From Streptomyces paradoxus (lineage in GTDB: Bacteria > Actinomycetota > Actinomycetes > Streptomycetales > Streptomycetaceae), in contig NZ_JACHGV010000001.1 in the NCBI RefSeq assembly GCF_014202475.1, forward strand, positions 248,001 to 312,000: 64,000 nucleotides of DNA. The letters run 5' to 3'. The notes under the pieces are model-generated. The model had not been told where the DNA came from and did not search any database. It saw only the letters and a program-made list of their open reading frames with translations. The position numbers and the translations under genes were made by a program. This document shows, one piece after another, positions 8,010 through 17,118 of this stretch (position 1 is its first letter; the number at the start of each line of letters is the position of its first letter).

Positions 8010-9022
8010 GCGAGAAGGGCCGGGAACCCCTGCGCATAGGTGTGCTGGGAGCCGCGCGGATCACCGAACGCTCCCTCGTCGACCCGGCCCGGACGACCGG
8101 CCACCGCCTCGTCGCGGTGGCCGCCCGCGACCGTGCCCGCGCCGAGGCGTTCGCCGCCGGGCACGGCGTGGAGCGGGTGGCGGGCTCGTACGCGGAGCTG
8201 ATCGCCGATCCCGAGGTCGACGCCGTCTACAACCCGCTCGCCAACGGCCTGCACGGTCCGTGGAACCTGGCCGCCCTCGCGGCCGGCAAGCACGTGCTGT
8301 CGGAGAAGCCGTCGGCGAGCAACGCCGAGGAGGCGGCGGAGGTACGGCGAGCCGCCGAGAAGGCCGGGACTGTCTTCATGGAGGCCTTCCACTACCTCTT
8401 CCACCCGGTCACGCGGCGCCTCCACGAGCTGCTGGCCTCCGGTGAACTCGGCGAACTGCGGCACGTCGAGGCCATGGTCGCCATCCCTGCGCCGCCGGAC
8501 ACCGACCCGCGCTGGTCGCTGCCGCTGGCCGGCGGGGCGCTGATGGACCTCGGCTGCTACAGCCTGCACGCGCTGCGGATGCTCGCCCCCTGGGCGGGCG
8601 GCGCCCCGCGCACGGCCGCGGCCCGCGCCGGGGAGCGGGCGGGCGCGCCCGGCGTCGACGAGTGGCTGGACGCCGACCTGGAGTACCCCGGTGGCGCGAC
8701 GGGCTCGGCCCGCTGTCACATGGCGTACGACGGCCTGGACATGAGCATCCGGCTCGTCGGCTCCCGGGGTGAGGCGACGGCTCCGAACTTCGTCCTGCCC
8801 CAGTGGGACGACCGCGTCGTGATCCGCACACCCGAGGGCGAGCGCACGGAGCACCTCGGCACGCGCTCGTCGTACACGTACCAGCTGGAGGCGTTCGCGG
8901 CCCGGGTCCGGGAGGGCACGCCGCTGCCGTTGGACGCGGACGACGCGGTGACGACGATGGAGCTCATCGACGCCTGCTACCGGAAGGCCGGGTTCGAGCC
9001 CCGGCCGCGGACCAGTGTCTGA
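8006..9022 (+). CDS. Gfo/Idh/MocA oxidoreductase, glucose-fructose oxidoreductase/dihydrodiol dehydrogenase-like
   Basis: A 338-residue enzyme starting at ATG 8006 in an ATGA overlap with the preceding gene, which fixes the start. It has the cofactor motif GVLGAARITER, SEKP (E100), and LMDLGCYSLH with D181 and Y185: tyrosine stands where the inositol dehydrogenases have histidine. That pattern belongs to the dihydrodiol dehydrogenase, xylose dehydrogenase and glucose-fructose oxidoreductase branch, so it probably acts on an aldose or a diol rather than on myo-inositol itself. It is the last gene of the dioxygenase operon and is followed by a strong terminator. Confidence 0.88.
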   Translation: MSEKGREPLRIGVLGAARITERSLVDPARTTGHRLVAVAARDRARAEAFAAGHGVERVAGSYAELIADPEVDAVYNPLANGLHGPWNLAALAAGKHVLSEKPSASNAEEAAEVRRAAEKAGTVFMEAFHYLFHPVTRRLHELLASGELGELRHVEAMVAIPAPPDTDPRWSLPLAGGALMDLGCYSLHALRMLAPWAGGAPRTAAARAGERAGAPGVDEWLDADLEYPGGATGSARCHMAYDGLDMSIRLVGSRGEATAPNFVLPQWDDRVVIRTPEGERTEHLGTRSSYTYQLEAFAARVREGTPLPLDADDAVTTMELIDACYRKAGFEPRPRTSV

Positions 9023-9033
9023 CCCGCACGCGG

Positions 9034-9066
9034 AAGGGGCCCGGGGGTGACCCCGGGCCCCTTTTC
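9034..9066 (+). terminator. Strong intrinsic terminator
   Basis: A long GC hairpin: AAGGGGCCCGGGG at 9034-9046 pairs with its complement at 9051-9063 around a GTGA loop, then TTTT. It sits between the convergent dioxygenase operon and the importer operon, and its right end touches the stop codon of the minus-strand dehydrogenase. It should end plus-strand transcripts and may slow minus-strand ones. Confidence 0.9.
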
Positions 9067-10084
9067 ACGCGTACAACGCGGGCCTCTCCACGAGTTCGAC
9101 CCCGACCCGGCCCCCGTCCTCCAGCGCCCGGACCCCCGCCTCGCACACCGCCGCCGCGGCATAACCGTCCCAGACGCTCGGACCGGTCACCTCGCTGCGG
9201 CGGGTGGCGTCGACCCAGGCCTGGATCTCCTGGTCGTAGGCCGTCTCGAAGCGTTCGGTCCAGTCCTGGGCGATGGTGCCGCCCCAGCGGCCGGCCATGT
9301 TGGTGACCAGGGCGTGTCCGTCGCCGATGCGGGCGGTGCCGCGTTCGCAGACGACCTCGGCCTGGACCTGGTAACCGAAGCCGCAGTTGACGAAGATCTC
9401 GACGTCGCTGAGGGCGCCGCCGTCGGTCTCGAAGACGACGAACTGGGGGTCCTGCAGGGCGTCCGGGGCGCTGGCCGAGGGGGTGGGGCGCAGCACCGTG
9501 ACGGCTGTGATCTCGTGGCCCAGCAGCCAGCGGGTCGCGTCGGCCTCGTGGGCGACGGAGTCGCTGATGAGCATGGAGCTGGTGAAGAAGGGCGGGCTGG
9601 CGACGTTACGGTGCCGGTTGTGCACCATGAGCGGGCGGCCCAGCTGGCCCGTGGCCAGCAGGGCCTTCAGCTTCGCGTACTCGGGGTCGTAGCGGCGCAT
9701 GAAGCCGACCTGGACGCGGCGGTGGCCGAGGCGCAGTTCGGCTTCGAGGACGCGCAGGGCGGAGGCCGCGTCGGGGGTGAGCGGCTTCTCGCACAGGACG
9801 GGCAGATCGCGCTCGAAGGCGGCGAGGAGGGTGGCTTCGTGGGCCGGGCCGGGTGAGGCGATCAGGACGGCGTCGACGTCGGCCGCCGCCATCGCGGCCG
9901 CCGGGTCGGTGTGGGCGGTGCAGCCGTCGACACGGGCGGCGACGGCCTTCGCGCGCTCCGCGTCGACGTCCACGACGGCCGTCACCCGCGCTCCGCTGGT
10001 GACTTCGTGGATGCGGCGCACGTGGTCGGCGCCCATCCTTCCGGTACCGATGACCGCGACTCCGAGTGGGGCGCGCTCCGTCAT
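9065..10084 (-). CDS. Inositol 2-dehydrogenase-like protein (IolG family)
   Basis: A 339-residue Gfo/Idh/MocA enzyme. It has the cofactor motif [15 protein letters not shown] (residues 10-24), CEKP (E99-K100-P101) and [13 protein letters not shown] with D175 and H179, the Asp-x3-His pair of inositol dehydrogenases. It is the last gene of the minus-strand operon that starts with an ABC sugar importer and has an IolE-like enzyme just upstream (18-base gap). This position makes it the best candidate for the NAD-dependent first step, inositol to 2-keto-myo-inositol. ATG 10084 has AAAGGA upstream. Confidence 0.9.
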   Translation of the reverse strand: MTERAPLGVAVIGTGRMGADHVRRIHEVTSGARVTAVVDVDAERAKAVAARVDGCTAHTDPAAAMAAADVDAVLIASPGPAHEATLLAAFERDLPVLCEKPLTPDAASALRVLEAELRLGHRRVQVGFMRRYDPEYAKLKALLATGQLGRPLMVHNRHRNVASPPFFTSSMLISDSVAHEADATRWLLGHEITAVTVLRPTPSASAPDALQDPQFVVFETDGGALSDVEIFVNCGFGYQVQAEVVCERGTARIGDGHALVTNMAGRWGGTIAQDWTERFETAYDQEIQAWVDATRRSEVTGPSVWDGYAAAAVCEAGVRALEDGGRVGVELVERPALYA

Positions 10085-10102
10085 GGCCGTCCTTTCGGGT
10101 CG

Positions 10103-11005
10103 TCAGGCGCCGCAGGACCTCAGGAACTTGCGGGTGCGCACCGCGATCGGCAGCGGCTTGTCCGGCTCGCAGGGGTACATGTCCTGCTCGACGATGGCGA
10201 AGAGGTCCACGCCCAGCTTCTGCGCGGCCGTCAGGACCGGGCCCAGCTCCGGGACACCGGCGGGCGGTTCGCACATCACGCCGCGCGCCACCGCGGGGCC
10301 GAAGGGCACCTCGTTCTTGACCACGTCGGCGAGGATCTCCGGGTCGACCTGCTTGAGGTGCAGGTAGCCGATGCGCTCGCCGTACGTCTCGATCAGCTTG
10401 ACGCTGTCGCCGCCGCAGTAGGCGTAATGCCCGGTGTCCAGGCAGAGGTTGACCGCGTCGGAGTCGGTCGAGTCGAGGAACCGCTCGACGTGCTCCTCGG
10501 TGTCGATGTGGGTGTCGGCGTGCGGGTGGACGACGATGTCCAGGCCGTACTTGTCCTTCACCTCACGGCCGAGGCGCTCCATGCCCGTGGTGAGGTTGCG
10601 CCACTGCTCGGTGGTGAGCTCCGGCGCTTCCAGGATCTCGGCGGTCTTGTCGTCGCGCCAGAAGGACGGGATGACGACCAAGTGCTTCGCGTCCATGGCC
10701 TGGGTGAGGGCGGCGACGTTGCTGACCTGCTCCCAGGTGGAGTCCCACTCGGAGGGGCCGCGGTGCAGTCCGCAGAAGATGGTGCCGGCGGAGACCTTCA
10801 GGTTCCGCCTGGTCACCTCGTCGGTGAGCCGGGCCGGGTCGGTCGGCAGGTAGCCGTAGGGGCCGAGTTCGATCCAGGAGTAGCCGGCCTCGGCGACCTC
10901 GTCGAGGAAGCGTTCCCAGGGCACCTGCTGGGGGTCGTCGGGGAACCAGACGCCCCAGGAGTCGGGGGCGGAGCCGACCCGGATGCGGTCGAGCGCGAGG
11001 GCCAT
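10103..11005 (-). CDS. TIM-barrel sugar isomerase/epimerase family protein, probable IolE (inosose dehydratase)
   Basis: A 300-residue protein of the xylose-isomerase-like TIM barrel family. Metal-site blocks in order are DIVVHPHADTHIDT, LCLDTGHYAYCGGD, GYLHLKQVDPE and FAIVEQDMYPCEPDKPLP. The LDTGH...GGD block and the EQD near the end match 2-keto-myo-inositol dehydratase (IolE). No other IolE candidate is present, and the pathway needs one. ATG 11005 follows the ATPase stop by one base, so it is translationally coupled in the importer operon. An IolI/IolH-type isomerase is the alternative. Confidence 0.82.
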   Translation of the reverse strand: MALALDRIRVGSAPDSWGVWFPDDPQQVPWERFLDEVAEAGYSWIELGPYGYLPTDPARLTDEVTRRNLKVSAGTIFCGLHRGPSEWDSTWEQVSNVAALTQAMDAKHLVVIPSFWRDDKTAEILEAPELTTEQWRNLTTGMERLGREVKDKYGLDIVVHPHADTHIDTEEHVERFLDSTDSDAVNLCLDTGHYAYCGGDSVKLIETYGERIGYLHLKQVDPEILADVVKNEVPFGPAVARGVMCEPPAGVPELGPVLTAAQKLGVDLFAIVEQDMYPCEPDKPLPIAVRTRKFLRSCGA

Positions 11006-11006
11006 G

Positions 11007-11918
11007 TCAGGACTTTCCTTCCGAGGACGTGGCTACGGGAGCGGTGAGGTCCCCCTCTTCGGGGAGCTCTTCGACGTCGACGCCGCGGACCTGCGCCAGC
11101 TCGTGCTTGAGGGAGGCGAGTTCGGCGCCGCCGGCCATGTGGTTGGTCAGCTCTTCGAGGCTGACGTCGCTGCGGGAGGCGGACAGTTCCATGGTGCCCA
11201 GGCGCAGGACGCTGAAGTGGTCGCCGACCATGTAGGCGTGGTGGGGGTTGTGGGTGATGAAGATGACGCCCAGGCCCTTCTCGCGGGCGGCGGCGATGTA
11301 CTTCAGCACCACGCCGGACTGCTTGACGCCGAGGGCGGCGGTCGGCTCGTCCAGGATGAGGACGCGGGCGCCGAAGTAGACGGCGCGGGCGATGGCCACG
11401 CACTGTCGCTGGCCGCCGGAGAGCGTGCCGATGGGCTGCTCCAGGTCGTCCAGGACGATGCCCATGTTGCGCAGCTCTTCGTCCGCGGTCTTCTTCATCT
11501 GCTCGATGTCGAGACGGCGCAGCGGCCAGGGGCCCTTGGTCATCTCGGAGCCGAGGAAGAAGTTGCGCCAGACCGGCATCAGCGGGACGACGGCGAGGTC
11601 CTGGTAGACGGTGGCGATGCCCTTGGCGAGGGCCTCGCGCGGGGTGGAGAAGCGCACCGGTTCGCCGTCGACGAGGAACTCGCCCTCGGTGTGCTGGTGC
11701 AGACCCGAGATGATCTTGATGAGGGTGGACTTGCCGGCGCCGTTGTCGCCCAGGACGCAGGTCACCTTGCCCGGGTGGACTTCCAGGCTCACGCCGTGCA
11801 GGGCGCGGATGTTGCCGTAGGACTTGCCGGCGCCGCGCAGTTCGACGAGGGGACGCTCGCCGGCGGGCGGGGTGTCCTTCAGGACGGCACCGTGGGTGCC
11901 CGTTTCTTTGCTGGTCAT
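11007..11918 (-). CDS. ABC transporter ATP-binding protein (sugar/inositol import)
   Basis: A 303-residue protein with one ATPase domain. Walker A is [10 protein letters not shown] (about residues 55-64), the signature is LSGGQRQ, and Walker B is [11 protein letters not shown]. The switch histidine is in FITHNPHH. Ribose-type importers often have a double-domain ATPase; this one is single-domain, so two copies must pair. ATG 11918 has GGAGGTGACC a few bases upstream and lies 5 bases after the permease stop. It energises uptake by the permease and lipoprotein encoded upstream. Confidence 0.93.
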   Translation of the reverse strand: MTSKETGTHGAVLKDTPPAGERPLVELRGAGKSYGNIRALHGVSLEVHPGKVTCVLGDNGAGKSTLIKIISGLHQHTEGEFLVDGEPVRFSTPREALAKGIATVYQDLAVVPLMPVWRNFFLGSEMTKGPWPLRRLDIEQMKKTADEELRNMGIVLDDLEQPIGTLSGGQRQCVAIARAVYFGARVLILDEPTAALGVKQSGVVLKYIAAAREKGLGVIFITHNPHHAYMVGDHFSVLRLGTMELSASRSDVSLEELTNHMAGGAELASLKHELAQVRGVDVEELPEEGDLTAPVATSSEGKS

Positions 11919-11923
11919 CGCGG

Positions 11924-13000
11924 TCACCTCCGGGTCGCCGTGCGCTGGACCCACAGATTGATGAGGACGGCGCCCAGGAGCATCACGCCGAGGAAGGCCT
12001 TGAACCAGTCGGGGTTCCAGCCGGCGTAGACGATGCCCTGCTGCACCATGCCGAACATGAAGGCACCGAAGACCGGGCCGATCGCGGAACCGTAGCCACC
12101 GGTGAGCAGACAGCCGCCGATGACGGCCGCGGCGATGTAGATGAGCTCCTGGCCCACGCCCTCGCCGGACTGCACGGTGTTGAAGGAGAACAGCTGGTGC
12201 ATGCCGACGAACCAGGCACCGAAGCCGACCAGCATGAACAGTGAGATCTTCGTGAAGGTCACCGGCACACCCACGGCCCGCGCGGAGTCCTTGTTGCCAC
12301 CGACGGCGAAGATCCAGTTGCCGTACTTGGTGCGCAGCAGCACCCAGGTGGCCAGGGCGGCGAAGACCAGCCACCACACCACGGTGATCTTGACGTTGAC
12401 CCCGCCGACCTCGAAGGTCGAGGCGAAGAGCTTCTGCGCCTGGGTGAAGCCGTCCATGTCGCTGATGTCGTCGGTGGCGACGTTGCCGGTGACCAGCTTG
12501 GTGATCGCGAGGTTCACGCCCTGCAGGATCAGGAAGGTGCCCAGGGTGACCAGGAAGCTCGGCAGGCCGGTCTTGACCAGCAGCCAGCCGTTGAAGGCGC
12601 CGATCGCGAGCGACACCAGCAGGGCGACGATCACGCCGACCCAGACGTTCATGGTCAGCTGGTAGCTGAGCATCGAGGCGGTCAGCGCCGAGGTGATCAC
12701 GGCGACACCGGCCGACAGGTCGAACTCGCCGCCGATCATCAGCAGGGCCACGGGCAGCGCCATGATCCCGATGGTCGACGACTGGTACAGGATGTTCGCC
12801 ATCGAGCTGCCGTCGCGTACCGGCGGCGCGGCGAACAGGAAGAACACGAGCACGGCGACGGCGCCGAGGAACACACCGACCTCGGGCCGGGCCAGCAGCC
12901 GCAGCGCCAGCGGGCGCCGCTGCGTCCGGCCGTCGGACTGCTTCTGGCCGGGGGCCGGCGGTGTTCCCACCGCCGGCGTGGCCTGCTGGGTCATGCTCAT
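11924..13000 (-). CDS. ABC transporter permease (ribose/xylose/inositol type)
   Basis: A 358-residue polytopic membrane protein of the BPD_transp_2 family. After about 40 hydrophilic residues, roughly nine or ten hydrophobic helices follow; GGEFDLSAG and the closing [11 protein letters not shown] block are typical of this permease class. ATG 13000 shares one base with the stop of the binding-protein gene (TGATG), so the two are translationally coupled. It forms the channel of the importer, probably as a homodimer since only one permease gene is present. Confidence 0.93.
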   Translation of the reverse strand: MSMTQQATPAVGTPPAPGQKQSDGRTQRRPLALRLLARPEVGVFLGAVAVLVFFLFAAPPVRDGSSMANILYQSSTIGIMALPVALLMIGGEFDLSAGVAVITSALTASMLSYQLTMNVWVGVIVALLVSLAIGAFNGWLLVKTGLPSFLVTLGTFLILQGVNLAITKLVTGNVATDDISDMDGFTQAQKLFASTFEVGGVNVKITVVWWLVFAALATWVLLRTKYGNWIFAVGGNKDSARAVGVPVTFTKISLFMLVGFGAWFVGMHQLFSFNTVQSGEGVGQELIYIAAAVIGGCLLTGGYGSAIGPVFGAFMFGMVQQGIVYAGWNPDWFKAFLGVMLLGAVLINLWVQRTATRR

Positions 13001-14019
13001 CACCGGGTGCCCTTCGCGGCGAACTCCCCGATCTTGTCGACGTTGGACTTGTCGACGAAGGCCGGGCCGGTCAGCACGGGCTGCTCGCCGCCGCCGCTGT
13101 AGTTGCCGTTGTTCTTGTAGAGCCACAGACCGTCGACGGCCAGGTAGCCCTGGAGGTAGGGCTGCTGGTCGACGGCGAACTGGATGTCGCCGGCCTTGAT
13201 GGACTTGATGAGGTCCTTGTTGAGGTCGAAGGTGGCGATCTTCGCCTTGCTGCCGGCGTCAGCGGCCGACTGCACGGCCGTCAGCGCGAAGGGGGCGCCG
13301 AGGGTGACGACGTAGTCGATGGACGGGTCCTGCTTGAGCTTGGCGGTGATCGTCGACTTCACGGACGGCATGTCGGTGCCGTTGACGTTCTGCGGGTCGA
13401 CCTTGCCCTCGAAGGTCTTCGCCACGCCGTCGCAGCGCTGGGTGAGGCCGACGTTGCCCTGCTCCTGCATGACGCAGAGGACCTTCTTGGCGCCGACCTC
13501 GTTGAGCTTCTTGCCGAAGGCCTCGCCCGCGACGGACTCGTCCTGGCCGAAGAACTCCAGCAGGTTGAGCTTCTTCCAGTCGCTCAGGCCGGAGTTGAGG
13601 CCGACGACGGGTATGCCGGACTTCTCGGCCTTGCCTATGACGCCCTTGAGCGCGTCCGGCTTGGCGAGGGTGACGGCGATGCCGTCGACCTTCTGGTCGA
13701 TCGCGTTCTGGACCAGGTTGGCCTGGTTGCCCGCGTTCGGGTCGGCGGAGTAGACGAGCTTGATGTTGTCCTTGGCGGCCGCGGCCTCGGCGCCCTTGCG
13801 GACGGTGTCCCAGAAGGTGTCGCCCGGCGCCTGGTGGGTGACCAGCGCGACGGTCATGCGCGGGGTGGTCGCCTTGCCCGCCGAGGCGTCCGCCGCGCCT
13901 TCCTCGGACTTCTTGCCTCCGGAACTGCTGGAGCAGCCGGCGAGGGTCAGGGCCGCTGCCGCGGCCACGGCGATGACGGGCGCGAACCTGCGGGAGCGGG
14001 GGTGAGAAGAGCGGTCCAT
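13000..14019 (-). CDS. Sugar/inositol-binding lipoprotein of the ABC importer
   Basis: A 339-residue protein with a lipoprotein signal: basic start [11 protein letters not shown], hydrophobic core, lipobox LAGC at about residues 25-28, then a Ser/Gly/Lys-rich linker. The mature part is a type I periplasmic-binding fold (Peripla_BP_4): [44 protein letters not shown] chose ATG 14019; GGAAAG touches it closely, and an in-frame GTG 12 bases upstream is possible. It is the first gene of the five-gene minus operon, driven by the promoter at 14142-14171. Binding of myo-inositol is inferred from the catabolic genes around it. Confidence 0.92.
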   Translation of the reverse strand: MDRSSHPRSRRFAPVIAVAAAAALTLAGCSSSSGGKKSEEGAADASAGKATTPRMTVALVTHQAPGDTFWDTVRKGAEAAAAKDNIKLVYSADPNAGNQANLVQNAIDQKVDGIAVTLAKPDALKGVIGKAEKSGIPVVGLNSGLSDWKKLNLLEFFGQDESVAGEAFGKKLNEVGAKKVLCVMQEQGNVGLTQRCDGVAKTFEGKVDPQNVNGTDMPSVKSTITAKLKQDPSIDYVVTLGAPFALTAVQSAADAGSKAKIATFDLNKDLIKSIKAGDIQFAVDQQPYLQGYLAVDGLWLYKNNGNYSGGGEQPVLTGPAFVDKSNVDKIGEFAAKGTR

Positions 14020-14141
14020 CTTTCCTGGCACCTCACTGTGCTACTGCGGGGGAAAGGAAGGGATCACGAAGGGATCCGTGGTCCCGGAGCCTTATGGAGT
14101 CCGGATCATGATGCCGCAAACCGACTGTTGCGATGGCACGG

Positions 14142-14171
14142 GATACAAGTCGCTGCCACGCCCGCTGTCAA
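14142..14171 (-). promoter_or_regulatory. Promoter of the importer operon
   Basis: On the minus strand, TTGACA (14171-14166), an 18-base spacer, and TGTATC (14147-14142), a good sigma-70/HrdB-type promoter 123 bases before the binding-protein start. Its -35 lies inside one arm of the inverted repeat described here. Confidence 0.65.
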
Positions 14172-14230
14172 TACTTTGTTAAGACATCATTTCACAAGCA
14201 GGTCCGAATGTAAGTACAAACTATTGACAG
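14165..14230. promoter_or_regulatory. Mirrored operator/promoter region of the divergent iol operons
   Basis: CTGTCAATACTTTGT at 14165-14179 and, inverted at 14216-14230, CTGTCAATAGTTTGT: 14 of 15 bases match. Each arm carries the -35 hexamer of one divergent promoter. Between them, 14177-14186 reads TGTCTTAACA on the minus strand, which fits the IolR consensus KGWCHTRACA that I recall for Corynebacterium glutamicum. The linked gntR gene at 20544 is the natural candidate to bind here and shut both operons in the absence of inositol. Confidence 0.6.
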
Positions 14231-14253
14231 TGCCGCCCTCCGAGACCTACACC
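14224..14253 (+). promoter_or_regulatory. Promoter of the iolC operon
   Basis: TTGACA (14224-14229), 18-base spacer, TACACC (14248-14253). It mirrors the promoter on the other strand, and its -35 is inside the right arm of the inverted repeat. It lies about 90 bases before the iolC start. Confidence 0.6.
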
Positions 14254-14341
14254 TTGGAGGCGGCAGGTCCCGTGGATCCACGCCCCCACCGTGGCAGGGC
14301 GCCCCAGGACCCGCATCCCCAGCTTCCCGAGGAGGTCGCGC

Positions 14342-15319
14342 ATGGCCGAGCCAGCCCAGTATTTCGATGTGATCACGATGGGCCGCATCGGGGTCGACCT
14401 CTACCCCCTGCAGACCGGCGTCCCGCTGGAGCGAGTGGAGACGTTCGGGAAATTCCTGGGAGGTTCCGCGGCCAATGTGGCGGTCGCCGCCGCCCGCCTC
14501 GGACGCCGTACGGCGGTGATCACGCGCACCGGCGACGACCCCTTCGGCACCTATCTGCACGAGGAGCTCACGGGCTTCGGCGTCGACGACCGCTGGGTCA
14601 CCCCGGTCGGCGCGTACCCGACGCCGGTCACGTTCTGCGAGATCTTCCCGCCGGACGACTTCCCGCTCTACTTCTACCGCCGCCCCAAGGCCCCGGACCT
14701 GGAGATCCACACCGACGAGCTGGACTTCTTCGCCATCCGGGGGGCCCGCATCTTCTGGATCACCGGCACCGGCCTGAGCGAGGAGCCCAGCCGCTCCGCC
14801 ACGCTCGCCGCCCTCAAGGCCCGCGACAAGTCGGGCATCACCGTCTTCGACCTCGACTGGCGGCCCATGTTCTGGCGCGACCCCGAGGAAGCCCGCCCGT
14901 ACTACCGCGAGGCGCTGCGGCACGCCACGGTCGCCGTCGGCAACCTCGACGAGTGCGAGGTCGCCACCGGCGTGCGCGAGCCGCAGGCCTGCGCGGACGC
15001 GCTGCTGGAGGCGGGCGTGGAGCTGGCCGTCGTCAAGCAGGGCCCCAAGGGCGTCCTGGCCGTGCACCGCGACGGCACCCGGGCCGAGGTGCCGCCGGTG
15101 CCCGTCGAGGTGGTCAACGGCCTCGGCGCGGGCGACGCCTTCGGCGGCTCGCTCTGCCACGGTCTGCTCGCCGGCTGGGACCTGGAGAAGACCATGCGCC
15201 ACGCCAACGCCGCCGGCGCCCTCGTCGCCTCGCGCCTCGCCTGCTCCTCCGCGATGCCCACCGGGTCCGAGGTCGAGGACCTCCTCGCCCGGGTGCCGTC
15301 GCCGAGCACGAGCCACTGA
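14342..15319 (+). CDS. iolC: 5-dehydro-2-deoxygluconokinase
   Basis: A 325-residue PfkB-family carbohydrate kinase. GKFLGGSAANVAVAAARLG near residue 40 is the first PfkB signature; VNGLGAGDAFGGSLCHGLL carries the catalytic aspartate (D265, in GAGD). It phosphorylates 2-deoxy-5-keto-gluconate, the step after IolB. ATG 14342 has GAGGAGG 7 bases upstream; a longer reading from 14291 would start inside the leader and lacks such a site. It is the first gene of a six-gene plus operon, 13 bases before the aldolase. Confidence 0.92.
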   Translation: MAEPAQYFDVITMGRIGVDLYPLQTGVPLERVETFGKFLGGSAANVAVAAARLGRRTAVITRTGDDPFGTYLHEELTGFGVDDRWVTPVGAYPTPVTFCEIFPPDDFPLYFYRRPKAPDLEIHTDELDFFAIRGARIFWITGTGLSEEPSRSATLAALKARDKSGITVFDLDWRPMFWRDPEEARPYYREALRHATVAVGNLDECEVATGVREPQACADALLEAGVELAVVKQGPKGVLAVHRDGTRAEVPPVPVEVVNGLGAGDAFGGSLCHGLLAGWDLEKTMRHANAAGALVASRLACSSAMPTGSEVEDLLARVPSPSTSH

Positions 15320-15332
15320 AACGGAGCCCTCG

Positions 15333-16211
15333 TTGAACATCGGCATCCCCGACCTCACCACGGTCCGAGCCCGCCGTCCCGAGGCCGTCGCCGAGGCGGC
15401 GGCCCGCCGGGTGCGCCGTCCGCTCATCGGCGACAGCGGCCGGCTGATGATCGTGGCCGCCGACCACCCGGCGCGCGGCGCCCTCGGGGTCGGCGACCGG
15501 CGCCTGGCCATGGCCAACCGCGCCGACCTGCTGGAGCGGCTGTGCACCGCGCTGTCGCGGCCCGGCGTCGACGGGGTCCTCGCCACCGCCGACATCCTTG
15601 AGGACCTCCTGCTCCTCGGCGTCCTCGACGACAAGGTTGTCATGGGCTCCATGAACCGCGGCGGCCTGGCCGGAGCGTCCTACGAGATGGACGACCGCTT
15701 CACCGGCCACCGCGCCGAGGACATCGCCCGGCTCCGCTTCGACGCGGGCAAGCTCCTGGTGCGCATCGACTACGACGACCCGGGCTCGCTGACCACCCTG
15801 GAGTCCACGGCCCGGGCGATCGACGCCATGGCGGCTCAGCGCCTGCCCCTGTTCGTCGAGCCGTTCATCTCCCGGCGGGTCGACGGCAGGGTGCGCAACG
15901 ACCTGTCCGCCGAGGCCGTCACCCGGTCCGTCGCGATCGCCTCGGGCCTGGGCGGCACCTCCGCCTACACCTGGCTGAAGCTGCCCGTCACCGACGACCC
16001 GGACGACATGGCCGAGGTGCTGGAGACCTCCACCCTGCCCGTCGTCCTGCTCGGCGGCGAGGTCGGCGACGACCAGGAGGGCGCCTACGAACGCTGGCGC
16101 AAGGCCCTGCGACTGCCCACCGTCCAGGGCATGGTGGTCGGACGGTCGCTGCTCTACCCGGCCGGGGGCAGCGTGGAAGAAGCGGTCGACACGGCCGTCG
16201 GTCTGCTGTGA
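15333..16211 (+). CDS. Cgl0159-family (beta/alpha)8 aldolase, probable IolJ role
   Basis: A 292-residue TIM-barrel protein of the class found next to iolC in actinobacteria (the corynebacterial Cgl0159 family). Visible blocks: LMIVAADHPARGALGVG (start of the barrel), GVLATADILEDLLLLG, VVMGSMNRGGL, WLKLPVTDDPDD with a candidate Schiff-base lysine, and VVLLGGEVGDDQEG. The start is TTG 15333 (MNIGIPDL), with GGAGC upstream. By position it should cleave 2-deoxy-5-keto-gluconate 6-phosphate to dihydroxyacetone phosphate and malonate semialdehyde. The classical fructose-bisphosphate-type IolJ is absent, so this family likely replaces it; the reaction is inferred. Confidence 0.8.
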   Translation: MNIGIPDLTTVRARRPEAVAEAAARRVRRPLIGDSGRLMIVAADHPARGALGVGDRRLAMANRADLLERLCTALSRPGVDGVLATADILEDLLLLGVLDDKVVMGSMNRGGLAGASYEMDDRFTGHRAEDIARLRFDAGKLLVRIDYDDPGSLTTLESTARAIDAMAAQRLPLFVEPFISRRVDGRVRNDLSAEAVTRSVAIASGLGGTSAYTWLKLPVTDDPDDMAEVLETSTLPVVLLGGEVGDDQEGAYERWRKALRLPTVQGMVVGRSLLYPAGGSVEEAVDTAVGLL

Positions 16212-16224
16212 TCCGGAGGATGCA

Positions 16225-17118
16225 ATGACGTACCACCTTCCCGCCGGCAAGGCCCTCGGCGGCCCCTACGCCGTCGACGTCACGCCCGAGAAGGCCGGCT
16301 GGGGCCACTCCAGTCTGCGGATCCTGGAGCTGCCGCCGGGCGGCGCGCACTCCTTCGACACCGGTGACAGCGAGTGGATCGTCGTCCCGCTCAGCGGCGG
16401 CTGCACGGTCGCCGCCGGGGACGACTTCGGCCGGGAGACCTTCGAACTCCAGGGCCGCGCCGACGTGTTCAGCGGTGTCAGCGACTTCGCGTACGTGCCG
16501 CGCGACGCCCGCGCGACGGTGACCTCCACCGGCGGCGGCCGGTTCGCGCTGACCGGCGCGCGCTGCACCCGCCGGCTGCCCGCCCGCTACGGCCCGGCCT
16601 CCGAGGTCCCGGTGGAGCTGCGGGGCACCGGCAACTGCTCCCGGCAGGTCAACAACTTCGGCGCGGCCGGGGTCTTCGAGTGCGACAAGCTCATCGCGGT
16701 CGAGGTGATCACCCCGGGCGGCAACTGGTCGTCGTTCCCGCCGCACAAGCACGACGAGCACCGGCCGGGCGAAGAGTCCGTGCTGGAGGAGATCTACTAC
16801 TTCGAGTTCGCCGGGCACGACGGCGTCCCCGGCCTCGGCTACCAGCGCGTCTCCCCGTCCGGCCCGGGCCGGGACACCGACGTGCTCGCGGAGGTGCGCG
16901 ACGGCGACGTCGTCCTCATCCCGGACGGCTGGCACGGGCCGTCGATGGCCACGCCCGGCCACCACATGTACTACCTCAACGTCATGGCGGGCCCGGAGGC
17001 CGAGCGCGCCTGGCTGATCTGCGACCACCCCGACCACGCCTGGGTCCGCGGCACCTGGCCGGACCAGCCGGTCGACCCCCGCCTCCCCCTCTACACCGCC
17101 CCGGAGACCTCCGTATGA
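16225..17118 (+). CDS. iolB: 5-deoxy-glucuronate isomerase
   Basis: A 297-residue bicupin isomerase, the usual length for IolB. Diagnostic blocks: GWGHSSLRILELPPGG and later SFPPHKHDEHRPGEESVLEE, followed by IYYFEFAG, which carries the metal-binding histidines and glutamate of the second cupin barrel. GWHGPSMATPGHHMYYLNVMA closes the fold. It converts 5-deoxy-glucuronate to 2-deoxy-5-keto-gluconate. ATG 16225 has GGAGG 5 bases upstream; its stop overlaps iolD by 4 bases. Confidence 0.95.
   Translation: MTYHLPAGKALGGPYAVDVTPEKAGWGHSSLRILELPPGGAHSFDTGDSEWIVVPLSGGCTVAAGDDFGRETFELQGRADVFSGVSDFAYVPRDARATVTSTGGGRFALTGARCTRRLPARYGPASEVPVELRGTGNCSRQVNNFGAAGVFECDKLIAVEVITPGGNWSSFPPHKHDEHRPGEESVLEEIYYFEFAGHDGVPGLGYQRVSPSGPGRDTDVLAEVRDGDVVLIPDGWHGPSMATPGHHMYYLNVMAGPEAERAWLICDHPDHAWVRGTWPDQPVDPRLPLYTAPETSV

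Noticed and set aside
11919..12377. Longer form of the ABC ATPase
   Set aside because: The extra residues are basic and low-complexity and overlap the permease; ATG 11918 has a near-perfect ribosome site.
16374..17114. Upstream extension of the iolD frame through iolB
   Set aside because: The frame is open but overlaps iolB completely; the ATGA overlap at 17115 and the IolD N-terminus fix the true start.
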